64,000 nt of DNA from Flavobacterium sp. KACC 22763 (GCF_028736155.1 NZ_CP117879.1:4154001-4218000), one strand, 5' to 3'; counted from the stretch's first letter, positions 1 to 8,965 are shown. Made by a program: numbers and translations. Notes: generated by a model from the sequence alone, not told the origin.

Positions 1-880
1 CAGAATTATAGGTTTGAATTCCATTTCCTCGAGTTCCATCAGATAAAATATAAGAAGATCCACTTAGAGTAGTCTGAATGGTCTGAGTTCCGCTATAACG
101 TGTCGCTGCATTTGCAGAAACAATTGCAGCTTTTGCGTTAGCCATTTCCTTTTGATTTGCATTAGCAGATTCCAATTTTCCTCCGTGACTATGTTCTCCA
201 AGGTGTTTTATAGTAGCGTTATAAAACAAGACTTTTCCATTTTCAGCGTCGATATAGAGATCACCTCTGCTTAACGGATTTGTAGCATAGATATCAAACT
301 TATAAGCCAATCTAACCTTATCTGATTTTCTATCCTCTCCCTGCTCTTCCATATCTGGCAATAAAACCAATTCTCCTTTTGGTTTTTCATAGTCCATTGC
401 CGCAGCATCTTCAGGCTTTTCCCATAAGTATTCTTTTGCTCCCGTGTAAGCGATCGCTTGAGCAAAGGCATCCTGACTTGATAATTTAGGAGTCGTTTTT
501 ACATTTTTAAAAGCATAAAACTCGCCATTCATAGAAACTAATTTGCCTTCTTTAGAATGTAATGAATAATTGGCAAATTCTACTTTGATTCCCTGTTCAT
601 ACAACTGAAACTTTTCATGAGTAAAACCCTCTCTGTCTGATTCGGTTTTAACTTTCAAAAAAGACTGGTTCTCTTTTAATCCAAGTTGCTCTTTAAAAAC
701 AGTATTGTAATCTGTTCCCTTGTAGGTAGATTTATCACTAAAAGTGATTAGACTTGGTTGTCCATTTTCTGATAAATTTTTCTGACTTACGCGCTTGTCT
801 GTATTCTGAGCAAATACAGGCGCTGAAAATGTAAGAATAATAACGGCTGACGCCATAATTTTAGGTAATTTTCTTTCCAT
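1..880 (-). CDS. Secreted M4 (thermolysin-like) metallopeptidase, N-terminal part
   Basis: The reading frame opens with an ATG at 880 and runs off the left edge of the window, so only about 293 residues are visible. Residues 1-25 form a signal peptide ending in a PVFAQ-type cleavage site. Next come an FTP/PepSY-type propeptide (about residues 40-240), with its YEQGIKVEFANYSLH stretch, and then the first strands of the mature peptidase (RYSGTQTIQTT, followed by a G-I-Q-T-Y-N segment) typical of family M4. In this family the propeptide acts as chaperone and inhibitor of a zinc endopeptidase. The HExxH zinc site would lie outside the window and cannot be checked. It is probably exported and may end in a type IX secretion tail, also unseen. 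Confidence 0.88.
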   Translation of the reverse strand, partial: MERKLPKIMASAVIILTFSAPVFAQNTDKRVSQKNLSENGQPSLITFSDKSTYKGTDYNTVFKEQLGLKENQSFLKVKTESDREGFTHEKFQLYEQGIKVEFANYSLHSKEGKLVSMNGEFYAFKNVKTTPKLSSQDAFAQAIAYTGAKEYLWEKPEDAAAMDYEKPKGELVLLPDMEEQGEDRKSDKVRLAYKFDIYATNPLSRGDLYIDAENGKVLFYNATIKHLGEHSHGGKLESANANQKEMANAKAAIVSANAATRYSGTQTIQTTLSGSSYILSDGTRGNGIQTYNS

Positions 881-980
881 AATAATGTGGTATTTAAATT
901 TGGTTAAATGGATTACAAACAAAATATTTAATGTAAGTAAATACTTTATTTTAATGTAAAAATATTTTATTTGTGTTATA

Positions 981-1010
981 TTATCGATGAAATTTGCCTT
1001 TAATCGATAA
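981..1010. promoter_or_regulatory. 30-bp dyad TTATCGAT-N14-ATCGATAA, candidate operator
   Basis: Two perfect 8-bp inverted arms separated by 14 bp lie about 100 bp upstream of the M4 peptidase start. The spacing suits a dimeric regulator. No convincing TAnnTTTG box was found for the peptidase. Apart from this dyad and the terminator at 1191-1218, the 375-bp gap 881-1255 is AT-rich and shows nothing recognisable. Confidence 0.35.
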
Positions 1011-1190
1011 AAAGCAACATTTTTTACATTAATTCCATTTTTATTTAACAAACTGTAATAATCTTGTAATAAAACAGCTATAAAACCAATTATTTGATTG
1101 ATTAATAAATACTTACATATAAAACCACGTATTAAACCTTATATAATTTATTAAAACCAACAGCTACAAATCCTTTAATTAATTCCTACA

Positions 1191-1218
1191 AAAAAAGCCA
1201 GCTCTTTTAAAAGCTGGC
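1191..1218 (-). terminator. Intrinsic terminator of the small membrane protein gene
   Basis: The 7-bp stem GCCAGCT/AGCTGGC (1197-1203 with 1212-1218) is followed on the minus strand by six T residues (1196-1191). It lies about 40 bp past the stop of the gene ending at 1256. Confidence 0.8.
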
Positions 1219-1255
1219 CTTGAGCGGTTTTTTCTTTTTATACTTGATTTGGAGT

Positions 1256-1687
1256 TTATGATCTGCTGAACTTTCTTTTTAAAGTAGCCATAAACTCATT
1301 AAGTGTGATTCCATCATCTTCTATTGAATCAACGTCTGCCGATAACTCTGAAACGTCTTTTTTTCTATAAGGAAGCAATAAAGAAAAACACCACATATTT
1401 CCTCTTCCGTCTGAAAATGAGACTAAGATGAAATACATTGCCAAAACTCTAACAAAAGCAAAGAACTTTCGAAAACCTTTACTTAAACCATATTTTCTAT
1501 TTTCTTTGAAATCTCTAATAGAAAAATATAATAATTGAACTATAAAAACTGGTATAAGAACATTAGAAAGATATAATAAACTCCGAATGTCTATCAAAAA
1601 CATGAGTAGCGCAATTAAAATTGAGGTTGCTGCATTTATTATAAACAAATAACTTCCCCATTTAACATCAATTTCAAACTTTTCCAA
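1256..1687 (-). CDS. Small membrane protein of unknown function
   Basis: This 143-residue protein has hydrophobic segments at about residues 12-33, 36-56 and 76-92, followed by a charged, acidic C-terminal tail. It resembles no family I can name. The start is TTG at 1687. A perfect -7 box (TACATTTG, 1711-1718) lies about 24 bp upstream, which leaves a short leader and no room for an upstream ATG. It is a single-gene unit with its own promoter and terminator. The protein is probably in the inner membrane with a cytoplasmic tail; the function is unknown. Confidence 0.65.
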   Translation of the reverse strand: MEKFEIDVKWGSYLFIINAATSILIALLMFLIDIRSLLYLSNVLIPVFIVQLLYFSIRDFKENRKYGLSKGFRKFFAFVRVLAMYFILVSFSDGRGNMWCFSLLLPYRKKDVSELSADVDSIEDDGITLNEFMATLKRKFSRS

Positions 1688-1710
1688 AGGCGTATTTTTT
1701 TAAATCATAG

Positions 1711-1718
1711 CAAATGTA
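1711..1718 (-). promoter_or_regulatory. Bacteroidetes -7 box
   Basis: On the minus strand this reads TACATTTG followed by C, an exact match to TAnnTTTG. It supports the TTG start at 1687. No clear -33 TTG element was found. Confidence 0.55.
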
Positions 1719-1755
1719 AATAAAAGACTATTTAAATTCTTCGAGATTGATTAAA

Positions 1756-1790
1756 ATAAAAAGAGAACCTTCCCTTAAGAAAGTTCTCTT
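1756..1790 (-). terminator. Intrinsic terminator after scoB
   Basis: The 8-bp stem AAGAGAAC/GTTCTCTT (1761-1768 with 1783-1790) is followed on the minus strand by TTTTTATTTTAA. It ends the unit made up of the CoA-transferase and beta-lactamase genes. Confidence 0.75.
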
Positions 1791-1806
1791 ATCTAAATTT
1801 ATTTTT

Positions 1807-1849
1807 AGCACTTCAACTTTGAGCCTCTGCACCTTTGAGCCTTTGAACC
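1807..1849. repeat. Period-8 phrase repeat (CTTTGAGC type)
   Basis: Successive 8-mers read CTTTGAGC, CTCTGCAC, CTTTGAGC, CTTTGAAC, then CTTA. The tract fills the space between the terminator and the scoB stop. It is one of several short-period tracts in intergenic DNA of this window, each with its own phrase. Confidence 0.6.
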
Positions 1850-2506
1850 TTAAAAAACCATCTCAGGAATTTCACCTTCAATAATCAAATCAGCTTCAGT
1901 TGAAGCGATGATGTGCTCGACTGAGACACCTGGCGCGCGTTCTAAGAGCTTAAAACCTTTTTCTGTTACTTCCAGAACTGCAAGCTCAGTTACAACCTTT
2001 TTAACGCATTCTACGCCCGTTAATGGCAAAGTACATCTTTTTAAGATTTTTGACTCACCGGCTTTGTTTACATGCATCATGGCAACAATGATATTTTCGG
2101 CAGAAGCTACCAAATCCATTGCGCCTCCCATTCCTTTTACCATTTTGCCTGGAATTTTCCAGTTGGCGATGTCTCCGTTTTCAGAAACCTCCATTGCTCC
2201 TAGAATCGTCAAATCTACTTTCTGGCTTCTGATCATTCCGAAACTGAAAGCCGAATCAAAGAAACTTGCTCCCGGAAGTGTCGTAATGGTTTGTTTTCCC
2301 GCATTAATAATATCAGCATCTTCTTCTCCTTCAAAAGGAAAAGGCCCCATTCCAAGAACTCCATTTTCACTTTGAAATTCTACTGCAATATCTTCTCGAA
2401 CATAATTCGCTACCAAAGTTGGAATCCCAATACCTAGATTCACGAAATAACGGTCTTTTACCTCTTTTGCAATTCGCTTTGCTATATCTTCTTTACTAAG
2501 TGCCAT
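1850..2506 (-). CDS. scoB: 3-oxoacid CoA-transferase subunit B
   Basis: At 218 residues this is the usual length for the beta subunit of succinyl-CoA:3-ketoacid (acetoacetate) CoA-transferase. The glycine-rich start (GIGIPTLVANY, residues 26-36) and the SENG motif (around residue 46), whose glutamate carries the CoA thioester in this family, are both present. The enzyme moves CoA between succinyl-CoA or a similar donor and acetoacetate, in ketone-body or leucine breakdown. The partner subunit is at 3561-4262, but a beta-lactamase gene sits between the two. That arrangement is odd, because scoA and scoB normally adjoin. The cyclase direction cannot be told from sequence, so AtoA is an equivalent name. 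Confidence 0.93.
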   Translation of the reverse strand: MALSKEDIAKRIAKEVKDRYFVNLGIGIPTLVANYVREDIAVEFQSENGVLGMGPFPFEGEEDADIINAGKQTITTLPGASFFDSAFSFGMIRSQKVDLTILGAMEVSENGDIANWKIPGKMVKGMGGAMDLVASAENIIVAMMHVNKAGESKILKRCTLPLTGVECVKKVVTELAVLEVTEKGFKLLERAPGVSVEHIIASTEADLIIEGEIPEMVF

Positions 2507-2514
2507 AATTTTTT

Positions 2515-2606
2515 AATGTGTCTTTTTAATGTGCCAATTAGTCAATTTGATAATTAGAAAATGCTTAACACGATCTAAATTAATTATCTAATTGGCACAT
2601 TGTCTA
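2515..2606. repeat. Imperfect inverted repeat, copy 1 of a pair flanking the beta-lactamase gene
   Basis: GTGCCAATTA (2531-2540) is mirrored by TAATTGGCAC (2589-2598), with further TAATTATCTAATT-like segments around it. A related copy at 3490-3566 lies on the other side of the beta-lactamase gene. Both contain TTTTTAATGTG followed closely by TCAATTTGATAATTAGA. Confidence 0.7.
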
Positions 2607-2607
2607 A

Positions 2608-3489
2608 TTATCTAATAAAATAATCCCAAACTGCTTTTGTTAGGTCCGCTATTATTTTTTCTGTATCCCCTCTTTTCTCTGTAATATCTTTCAAGTAAAC
2701 CGACAGAATGAAATGTTTTCCGTTTGGAAGCTTTACAATTCCAATGTCATTCATTGCTACTCTCAGATTCGCATCATTAGTGCCCGAAATTCCAGTTCTA
2801 TGTGCTAATTCGGTGTTTTCAGGAAGTCCAGCTTTCATCCAAGTAAGACCTCTTGAAGTTTCAAACATTATTTGATACAAATACTTTGTCGTTTCTTGTT
2901 TTAAAATTTCGCCTTTAAAAAACTTTTCAAGCAATTCTGTTGTTGCTATCGGAGTTGTGGTATTGACATAAAGATTTTTCCACGTCTTCATTTGGTCTTC
3001 GTTCATCTTAATAACGAAATCCTTGATACCTTGCTCATTTATAAACTTTTGAATGTACTTTGTACCTCCGACTAAATTGATCAAAATGTCGCATCCGTTA
3101 TTGTCACTATGCGAAACCGTGTAGCGAAGTATTTTATCTAAAGTCAAATTTACATTTCCCTCTGGATAATCTACTTTCATCGGACTCCACGTATCTTCTT
3201 TTAAATCTTTCTTTTTTATAAAGATTTCCTGAGTAAGATTAAGTTTTCCTTCATCGACTTTATGCAAAACTGCCAAAGCAATATGAAATTTAAACACACT
3301 CATCATTGGCATTTTTAAATTTCCATTGATGCTCAAAGTATCCTTATCTTCAATACCTTTCATAGAAAGACCTAAAGTTGCACTTTTATTCGAAATAATT
3401 TGATGTAATTGATTTCGAAGTTCATTTGTACCTTGAGAAAAAACTTGAAACGATAAGAACGAAAAAAGAACTATGCTAAATTTAGTCAT
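2608..3489 (-). CDS. Class A beta-lactamase (subclass A2-like)
   Basis: The protein has 293 residues and a signal peptide (about 1-19, ending FQVFSQG). It shows the serine hydrolase motifs in order: SVFK at 64-67 (nucleophile Ser64), SDN at 128-130, the omega-loop Glu at 164 in an NEDQM context like the PER/CME/CfxA-type enzymes of Bacteroidetes, and RTG at 231-233 where most have KTG. It hydrolyses beta-lactams in the periplasm; the substrate range cannot be predicted. The gene lies between scoA and scoB on the same strand and is flanked on both sides by copies of one repeat, which suggests later insertion into the CoA-transferase operon. Arg replacing Lys in the third motif occurs in some class A enzymes and need not inactivate it. 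Confidence 0.9.
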   Translation of the reverse strand: MTKFSIVLFSFLSFQVFSQGTNELRNQLHQIISNKSATLGLSMKGIEDKDTLSINGNLKMPMMSVFKFHIALAVLHKVDEGKLNLTQEIFIKKKDLKEDTWSPMKVDYPEGNVNLTLDKILRYTVSHSDNNGCDILINLVGGTKYIQKFINEQGIKDFVIKMNEDQMKTWKNLYVNTTTPIATTELLEKFFKGEILKQETTKYLYQIMFETSRGLTWMKAGLPENTELAHRTGISGTNDANLRVAMNDIGIVKLPNGKHFILSVYLKDITEKRGDTEKIIADLTKAVWDYFIR

Positions 3490-3566
3490 ATTTTTAATGT
3501 GTCAATTTGATAATTAGATAATGCCAAAACAATTATCTAATTGCCTCATTTTCTAATTATCTAATT
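3490..3566. repeat. Imperfect inverted repeat, copy 2 flanking the beta-lactamase gene
   Basis: It carries TTTTTAATGTG, then TCAATTTGATAATTAGA, then AATTATCTAATTG, matching the copy at 2515-2606. Its end reaches into the last codons of scoA. Confidence 0.7.
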
Positions 3567-4262
3567 TCTAGCTCTTACAGTTCGTTGTTCAATTCGTTTC
3601 TCAAATTTTTCTCCTTGAAAGATACGCTGTACCATGATTCCCGGAATATGAATCTGATTTGGATCTAAAGTCCCAACTGGAACCAATTCTTCTACTTCTG
3701 CAATTGTAATTTTCCCAGCTCCAGCCATACAAGCATTGAAATTTCTGGCTGTTCCTTTAAAAATTAGATTTCCAGCTTCGTCTCCTTTCCAAGCTTTTAC
3801 GATTGCAAAATCGGCTTTGAAAGCTTCTTCCATAATGTGCATTTTTCCGTTGAATTCACGTGCTTCTTTTCCTTCTGCCACTTCAGTTCCATAACCTGCT
3901 GGAGTAAAGAATGCAGGTATTCCTGCTTGAGCTGCACGACAGCGTTCTGCAAGAGTTCCTTGCGGTGTCAATTCAACTTCTAATTCTCCCGAAAGCATCT
4001 GACGCTCGAATTCCGCATTTTCTCCCACATACGAAGAAATCATTTTTTTGATCTGTTTTTTCTGCAACAACAATCCTAAACCAAAATCATCGACTCCCGC
4101 ATTATTTGAAATACAGGTTAAATCTGAAATTGATGTATTTACCAACGCTGCAATTGTATTTTCAGGAATACCACATAATCCGAAACCGCCAAACATGATG
4201 GTCATGCCGTTTTGAATTCCTTCAATAGCATCCTGAACGCTATTTACTTTTTTTGTTATCAT
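3561..4262 (-). CDS. scoA: 3-oxoacid CoA-transferase subunit A
   Basis: This 233-residue alpha subunit has the family hallmark [13 protein letters not shown] (residues 25-37) and the later segment [21 protein letters not shown]. It pairs with ScoB to form the active transferase. It is the first gene of the unit scoA, bla, scoB, all on the minus strand. The extreme C-terminus overlaps repeat copy 2, so the last few residues (around RTVRARN) may derive from that element. Function is assigned by family with high certainty; the physiological acyl substrate is inferred. Confidence 0.93.
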   Translation of the reverse strand: MITKKVNSVQDAIEGIQNGMTIMFGGFGLCGIPENTIAALVNTSISDLTCISNNAGVDDFGLGLLLQKKQIKKMISSYVGENAEFERQMLSGELEVELTPQGTLAERCRAAQAGIPAFFTPAGYGTEVAEGKEAREFNGKMHIMEEAFKADFAIVKAWKGDEAGNLIFKGTARNFNACMAGAGKITIAEVEELVPVGTLDPNQIHIPGIMVQRIFQGEKFEKRIEQRTVRARN

Positions 4263-4348
4263 AACAAACTATCTTTATTGCTGAATATTTTTGATAAAAA
4301 TAAGATTTTTAGATTAAATTATAACGATTTCGTAAAAATAAAACCAAA

Positions 4349-4393
4349 AGAAAAATCCCTTTACAAATCTTTCAAAAGACTAGTAAAGGGATT
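4349..4393 (-). terminator. Intrinsic terminator after the PBP1A gene
   Basis: The 11-bp stem AATCCCTTTAC/GTAAAGGGATT (4354-4364 with 4383-4393) is followed on the minus strand by a T run. The loop can pair further (TCTTT with AAAGA). Confidence 0.85.
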
Positions 4394-4427
4394 GATATAC
4401 AACTAGATAAGTGTTATCGCAACAATG

Positions 4428-6734
4428 TTACAATTCAAACTCGTCAGTATTTTGTTCAGTTTGCGTAGTGTCTTTTACGACGGCTGGTCTTTGATAGCAA
4501 TCTACTTTAATAGAAAGGTTTGCTGGACGCTCAAATTCAGATTTTGAAATCTGAAGATCTTTATCGGCGTAGCACTTTTTCATATAATAACCCCAAACTG
4601 GTAAAGCTGCTGTAGCTCCTTGTCCGTAAGTCAAGCTTTTGAAACGCGCTGAACGATCCTCGCATCCAACCCAAACTCCCGTTACTAAATTCGGAACCAT
4701 TCCCATAAACCAACCATCAGACTGGTTTTGTGTTGTTCCTGTTTTACCAGCAATTGGGTTTGTAAACATGTATGGATATCCTGTCCAACGGTTATCTCCG
4801 CTTCCACCGCCTTGCGTACGTAAACGCACACCAGAACCACTTTCTGTTACCCCTTGAAGCAATTTGATTACTGCAAAAGCAATATCTTTATTTAAAACGT
4901 CGTGAGACTCAGGAATCGGCTCATAAATAACCTCACCGCTTTTATTCTCAATTCTGCTTAAAAACTGTGGCTTTACATAAACTCCTTGGTTTGCAAATGT
5001 GCTATACGCCGCAACCATATCTTCAACCGTAATATCAACCGCGCCTAAGGCAATTGAAGGCTGTACTGGAATTTCTGTTTTTACTCCTAATTTCTTCGTC
5101 AATTCTACAACAGCTTCTGGACCTGTTCTATCAATTAATTTAGCAGAAACAGTATTAATAGAACCAGCCAAAGCTTGTTTTAAAGTTACCATACCACGGT
5201 AAGTATGGTTTGAGTTTCTTGGCTCCCAATCTTCTGTTACGTGGTGACGCCCTTTATGAATCATAAACGGTCCGTCCAAAATAGAATCACAAGGAGACAT
5301 ATTCAATTCTTCGATTGCTGTTGCATAAACGAAAGGCTTGAAAGTAGAACCAACCTGTCTTGCTCCTTGTCCTACGTGATCGTATTGGAAATATTTATAG
5401 TTGATTCCTCCAACCCAAGCTTTAATTGCACCCGTTTGAGGCTCCATCGACATTAAACCAGATTGTAAAAAGTGCTTGTAGTAACGAATAGAATCTAACG
5501 GCGTCATTACTGTATCTCTTTCTCCTTTCCAAGTAAAGACACGCATCTTTGTTTTTACTTTAAATGAAGCAATAATATCATCTTCGCTTTTATCCATTTC
5601 TTTCATCTGAGCCCAGCGAACAGAATTCTTCATCGCCTGCATCATGATTCTATCTGTCTCAGCTTGTGTAATGTTTACAAAAGGAGCATTTTTATTGTTT
5701 TTTTGATCAATATAAAACTGTTGCTGAAGATTTTGCATGTGTGCTGCAACCGCTTCTTCAGCATAAGTTTGCATTCTAGAATCTATCGTAGTATAGATTT
5801 TAAGACCGTCTTTGTAAATATCGTAGTCAGATCCGTCTGGTTTTTTGTTTTCTGCTACCCATTTCTTCATGTAATCACGAAGATATTCTCTAAAATAAGT
5901 CGCTATACCTTCACGGTGGCTTTCTAGCTTAAATTTCAAAGTAATTGGCAAAGCTTGAAGTCTTTCTTTTTCAGCTTCCGAAATCATTTTTGCTTTTGCC
6001 ATTTGAGATAAAACCACATTACGGCGGTTCTTTACTCCCTCTGGATTTCTAACGGGATTGTATAAACCTGAGTTTTTGAACATTCCAACCAAAATAGCAG
6101 ATTCGTCAACTGTCAAATCTTTTGGATCTTTAGAAAAATAAGTTTGCGCCGCAGAACTTACTCCGACAGAATAATTTCCGAAGTCATAGACATTACAGTA
6201 CATTGCTAGGATTTCATTCTTGGTATATTGTCTTTCCAGACGAATGGCAATAATCCATTCTTTAATTTTTTGTACAATCCTAAAAGGAAGAAATTTAGAT
6301 CCTTCACCATGAAACAACTGTTTTGCAAGCTGTTGCGTCAATGTACTTGCACCTCCGTTTGTTCCTAAACTAAAAACGGCTCTTAAAGTTCCGCGTCCAT
6401 CAATTCCTGAATGTTCATAGAAACGTGCATCTTCAGTTGCAACAAGCGCTTCAACCAGATTTTTTGGTAAATCTGAATATTTAAGCTGAGATCTATTGGT
6501 TTTGAAATATTTACCTAATACTACTCCGTCAGAAGAAATAATCTCTGTCGCAAGGTTTGAATCTGGATTTTCTAAATCTTCAAACGAAGGCATAGAGCCA
6601 AATAAACCCCATGAAGCAAATAAGAAGAAAGCTAAAACTCCTAATAAAGAGTAAGCAAATACCCTCCAGAATTTCTTCTTGTAATAATTAATATCCTTAG
6701 TTTTATTTGATGGATTGTTTTTTTTAGCAGCCAT
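4428..6734 (-). CDS. Penicillin-binding protein 1A (bifunctional transglycosylase/transpeptidase)
   Basis: The protein has 768 residues. A cytoplasmic basic N-terminus and one membrane anchor (about 24-46) precede a GT51 domain with EDARFYEHSGIDGRG (catalytic Glu101), GGASTLTQQLAKQLF and the RQYTKNEILAMYCN motif. The transpeptidase domain has STFK (Ser463), SIN (525-527) and AGKTGTTQNQSDGWF. It polymerises and crosslinks peptidoglycan in the periplasm. It lies 10 bp after gldH in the run ricT-gldH-pbp and ends at a strong terminator. This gene order is, from memory, shared by other gliding flavobacteria. Confidence 0.95.
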   Translation of the reverse strand: MAAKKNNPSNKTKDINYYKKKFWRVFAYSLLGVLAFFLFASWGLFGSMPSFEDLENPDSNLATEIISSDGVVLGKYFKTNRSQLKYSDLPKNLVEALVATEDARFYEHSGIDGRGTLRAVFSLGTNGGASTLTQQLAKQLFHGEGSKFLPFRIVQKIKEWIIAIRLERQYTKNEILAMYCNVYDFGNYSVGVSSAAQTYFSKDPKDLTVDESAILVGMFKNSGLYNPVRNPEGVKNRRNVVLSQMAKAKMISEAEKERLQALPITLKFKLESHREGIATYFREYLRDYMKKWVAENKKPDGSDYDIYKDGLKIYTTIDSRMQTYAEEAVAAHMQNLQQQFYIDQKNNKNAPFVNITQAETDRIMMQAMKNSVRWAQMKEMDKSEDDIIASFKVKTKMRVFTWKGERDTVMTPLDSIRYYKHFLQSGLMSMEPQTGAIKAWVGGINYKYFQYDHVGQGARQVGSTFKPFVYATAIEELNMSPCDSILDGPFMIHKGRHHVTEDWEPRNSNHTYRGMVTLKQALAGSINTVSAKLIDRTGPEAVVELTKKLGVKTEIPVQPSIALGAVDITVEDMVAAYSTFANQGVYVKPQFLSRIENKSGEVIYEPIPESHDVLNKDIAFAVIKLLQGVTESGSGVRLRTQGGGSGDNRWTGYPYMFTNPIAGKTGTTQNQSDGWFMGMVPNLVTGVWVGCEDRSARFKSLTYGQGATAALPVWGYYMKKCYADKDLQISKSEFERPANLSIKVDCYQRPAVVKDTTQTEQNTDEFEL

Positions 6735-6744
6735 AACTATTTTT

Positions 6745-7224
6745 CTAATCTTTTTGTTCTATTCTAAAACCAACGTCTGTAATTCCTTGTAAAGCTTCAA
6801 CACCAGGAATTTTACCTGATTGTCTAACAGCTTGTTTGATATGAACTTTATATTTTCCTGTAAATTTTACATCTTCTTTGTAAAAGAGCTTACTTTCTTT
6901 TATATCCGAAAATCCGTTTCCTAATAAAGTCCCGTCTGGCGCTGCCATTTGATATTCTAACGTATCTACTTTTGTGAAACCGCTTGGGGTTTCTAAAGCT
7001 ACAATCAAAAACAAATTATTAAACGGATAATTGTTGTTGTCTCGTATGTTTACAAAGGCATTGTATTTTTTTGTAGAATCTAAAACCGGTAGATCAAAGC
7101 TTATAATACTGTCTTTATGCCACGCACTTCCAACAGATTTATACTCATCAAATACTCTTTTTTTATCACAAGAAAAAAGAAGTATTGCTGCCAAGAGAAG
7201 AATTCCGCTATTTTTTATTCTCAT
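6745..7224 (-). CDS. gldH: Gliding motility lipoprotein GldH
   Basis: The protein has 159 residues and a lipoprotein signal peptide whose lipobox is LLFSC (Cys19). The following stretch RVFDEYKSVGSAWHKDSIISFDLP is characteristic of GldH. GldH is required for gliding in Flavobacterium johnsoniae and is linked to the type IX secretion/gliding machinery; its biochemical role is unknown. Its start overlaps the end of ricT by 17 bp, so translation is probably coupled. This gene is the best single marker that the organism is a gliding-type member of the Bacteroidota. Confidence 0.9.
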   Translation of the reverse strand: MRIKNSGILLLAAILLFSCDKKRVFDEYKSVGSAWHKDSIISFDLPVLDSTKKYNAFVNIRDNNNYPFNNLFLIVALETPSGFTKVDTLEYQMAAPDGTLLGNGFSDIKESKLFYKEDVKFTGKYKVHIKQAVRQSGKIPGVEALQGITDVGFRIEQKD

Positions 7225-8608
7225 TTTTAGTATTCGTTATTGGTTTTCTAGGTTCAGCAGGTTTATTTTCATTTGAATTTTGCTTATTCGGATTGTTTTT
7301 ATTCGAATTATGCTTTTTCTTATGATTTGGCTTATTTGAATTGTTTGGTTTAGTCCCAGGATTACCATTATTCGCATTTCCAGCGTTGTTTGGATTATTA
7401 TTCCCTGCTGGTTTTGCTGTATTAGTGTTTTTCTCTTGCTGTGGTTTTACAGGAGCTACAACACCAGCCGCTTCTGCATTTTGTTTGCGTTTACGGTTTG
7501 GTTTTTTCTTTCTTTTTGGCTGGTCAAAACGAGTTAAACTCTCTTGTCCCATTGCATTATTGAAATCTTTTTCTGGTTCTGCAACTACCTCAACAGCAAA
7601 ATCTTCTAAAGAAGAAACTTTGTTTTTCAGCTTGTTTTCGGCAATAATTTCTTTTACCTGATCAATTTTTAAAACGTGCCAGTTTGCGAAATTATTGGTG
7701 TAAGCAAACCACATTAATCCTTTAAAAATATCTTGTTTTTGGCAAACTGCATCTCCTTTTTCCGTGATCAATTTTGTATCGTAATCAGGAAAATCCTTTA
7801 ATGCATCCATGTAAGTGTCTAACTCATAGTTTAGACAGCATTTTAATTTTCCGCATTGCCCCGCTAATTTCTGTGGATTCAATGACAACTGCTGGTAACG
7901 AGCTGCGGAAGTATTTACACTTCTAAAATCTGTTAACCAAGTCGAACAGCAAAGTTCACGTCCGCAAGAACCAACTCCACCCAAACGAGCTGCTTCCTGA
8001 CGGAAACCAACTTGTTTCATTTCTACTCTAGTGCTAAATTCTTTAGCAAAATCTTTAATAAGCATTCTAAAATCGACACGATCATTTGCTGTGTAGTAAA
8101 AAGTTGCTTTAGATCCGTCTCCTTGAAATTCGATATCCGAAATTTTCATTTCCAGCTTATGCTGAATTGCCAATTCACGTGCGCGAACTTTCATTGGTTC
8201 TTCACGATCACGGGCAACAGACCAGATATCGATATCTTTTTGAGATGCTTTTCTGTAAATTTTTGGAACGTCATTACTTTCGTAATTGACTCCTTTTTTC
8301 TTCATTTGAATCTTTACCAATTCTCCTGTAAGAGTCACAATTCCAATATCATGTCCTGGCGAAGCAACAGTTGCTACAATATCGCCAATACTTAAAGTTA
8401 ATTTCTCTGAATTTCTAAAAAATTCCTTGCGTCCGTTCTTAAAACGAACCTCAACACAATCAAAAATCGCCTCTCCATTAGACGGACTCATATTAGAAAG
8501 CCAGTCAAAAACCGTCAATTTATTGCAGCTATCGGTGCCGCAAGTCCCATTATTTTTACAACCTTTTGGTGCGCCACCGTCTGAGGTTGAACAACTTGTA
8601 CATGCCAT
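7208..8608 (-). CDS. ricT: PSP1/RicT-like protein
   Basis: This 466-residue protein has a Cys-rich N-terminus (CTSCSTSDGGAPKGC). The PSP1 core follows, with conserved cysteines in GVGSCGRELCCSTWL and AGQCGKLKCCLNYE (about residues 212-262). In Bacillus the homologue YaaT/RicT joins a complex with iron-sulfur clusters that aids RNase Y-dependent RNA processing; whether that holds in Bacteroidota is unknown. The last 110 residues are low-complexity, rich in Asn, Lys and Pro, and probably disordered. First gene of the ricT-gldH-pbp run. A weak -7 box (TATCTTTA on the minus strand, 8664-8671) lies upstream. Confidence 0.87.
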   Translation of the reverse strand: MACTSCSTSDGGAPKGCKNNGTCGTDSCNKLTVFDWLSNMSPSNGEAIFDCVEVRFKNGRKEFFRNSEKLTLSIGDIVATVASPGHDIGIVTLTGELVKIQMKKKGVNYESNDVPKIYRKASQKDIDIWSVARDREEPMKVRARELAIQHKLEMKISDIEFQGDGSKATFYYTANDRVDFRMLIKDFAKEFSTRVEMKQVGFRQEAARLGGVGSCGRELCCSTWLTDFRSVNTSAARYQQLSLNPQKLAGQCGKLKCCLNYELDTYMDALKDFPDYDTKLITEKGDAVCQKQDIFKGLMWFAYTNNFANWHVLKIDQVKEIIAENKLKNKVSSLEDFAVEVVAEPEKDFNNAMGQESLTRFDQPKRKKKPNRKRKQNAEAAGVVAPVKPQQEKNTNTAKPAGNNNPNNAGNANNGNPGTKPNNSNKPNHKKKHNSNKNNPNKQNSNENKPAEPRKPITNTKNENKK

Positions 8609-8965
8609 AATTATATATGTAGTGCTGCCAGAATGCAGCTTAAGTTCATAAACGTTTGATCGGTAAAGATAGTATTTTTTTTATTTTGCTTTTTATGGAT
8701 TAAAACTAATGGTTTGTTAAATAAAAAATGAATTGATTTATAAATAAAATTCGATTCAAAAAAAAGGAGTTTATTCTTACTTATTTACAAAAAAGCCTGC
8801 AAACAACGTTTTCTGTCTGTTATAAATCGCAAAAGATCTTTTTAATTTTTAATCCTAAAATATATTTACGATTTTTATGTTTTATCTTACAGCAGAGTTT
8901 GCGAAGTCAACAACTACAAGCCAAATTACAATTAAAACTTATCATCATTTTTAAATATATTTCAA
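8609..8965. other. Divergent intergenic region
   Basis: This gap separates ricT (minus) from the first ankyrin gene (plus). It is AT-rich. Near-consensus -7 boxes are TATCTTTA (minus, 8664-8671) and TATATTTA (plus, 8861-8868), each with one mismatch. No RNA gene or repeat was recognised. Confidence 0.3.

Noticed and set aside
1908..2375. Plus-strand open frame over scoB
   Set aside because: It is antisense to a well-supported gene, with a composition expected from the shadow frame and no promoter.
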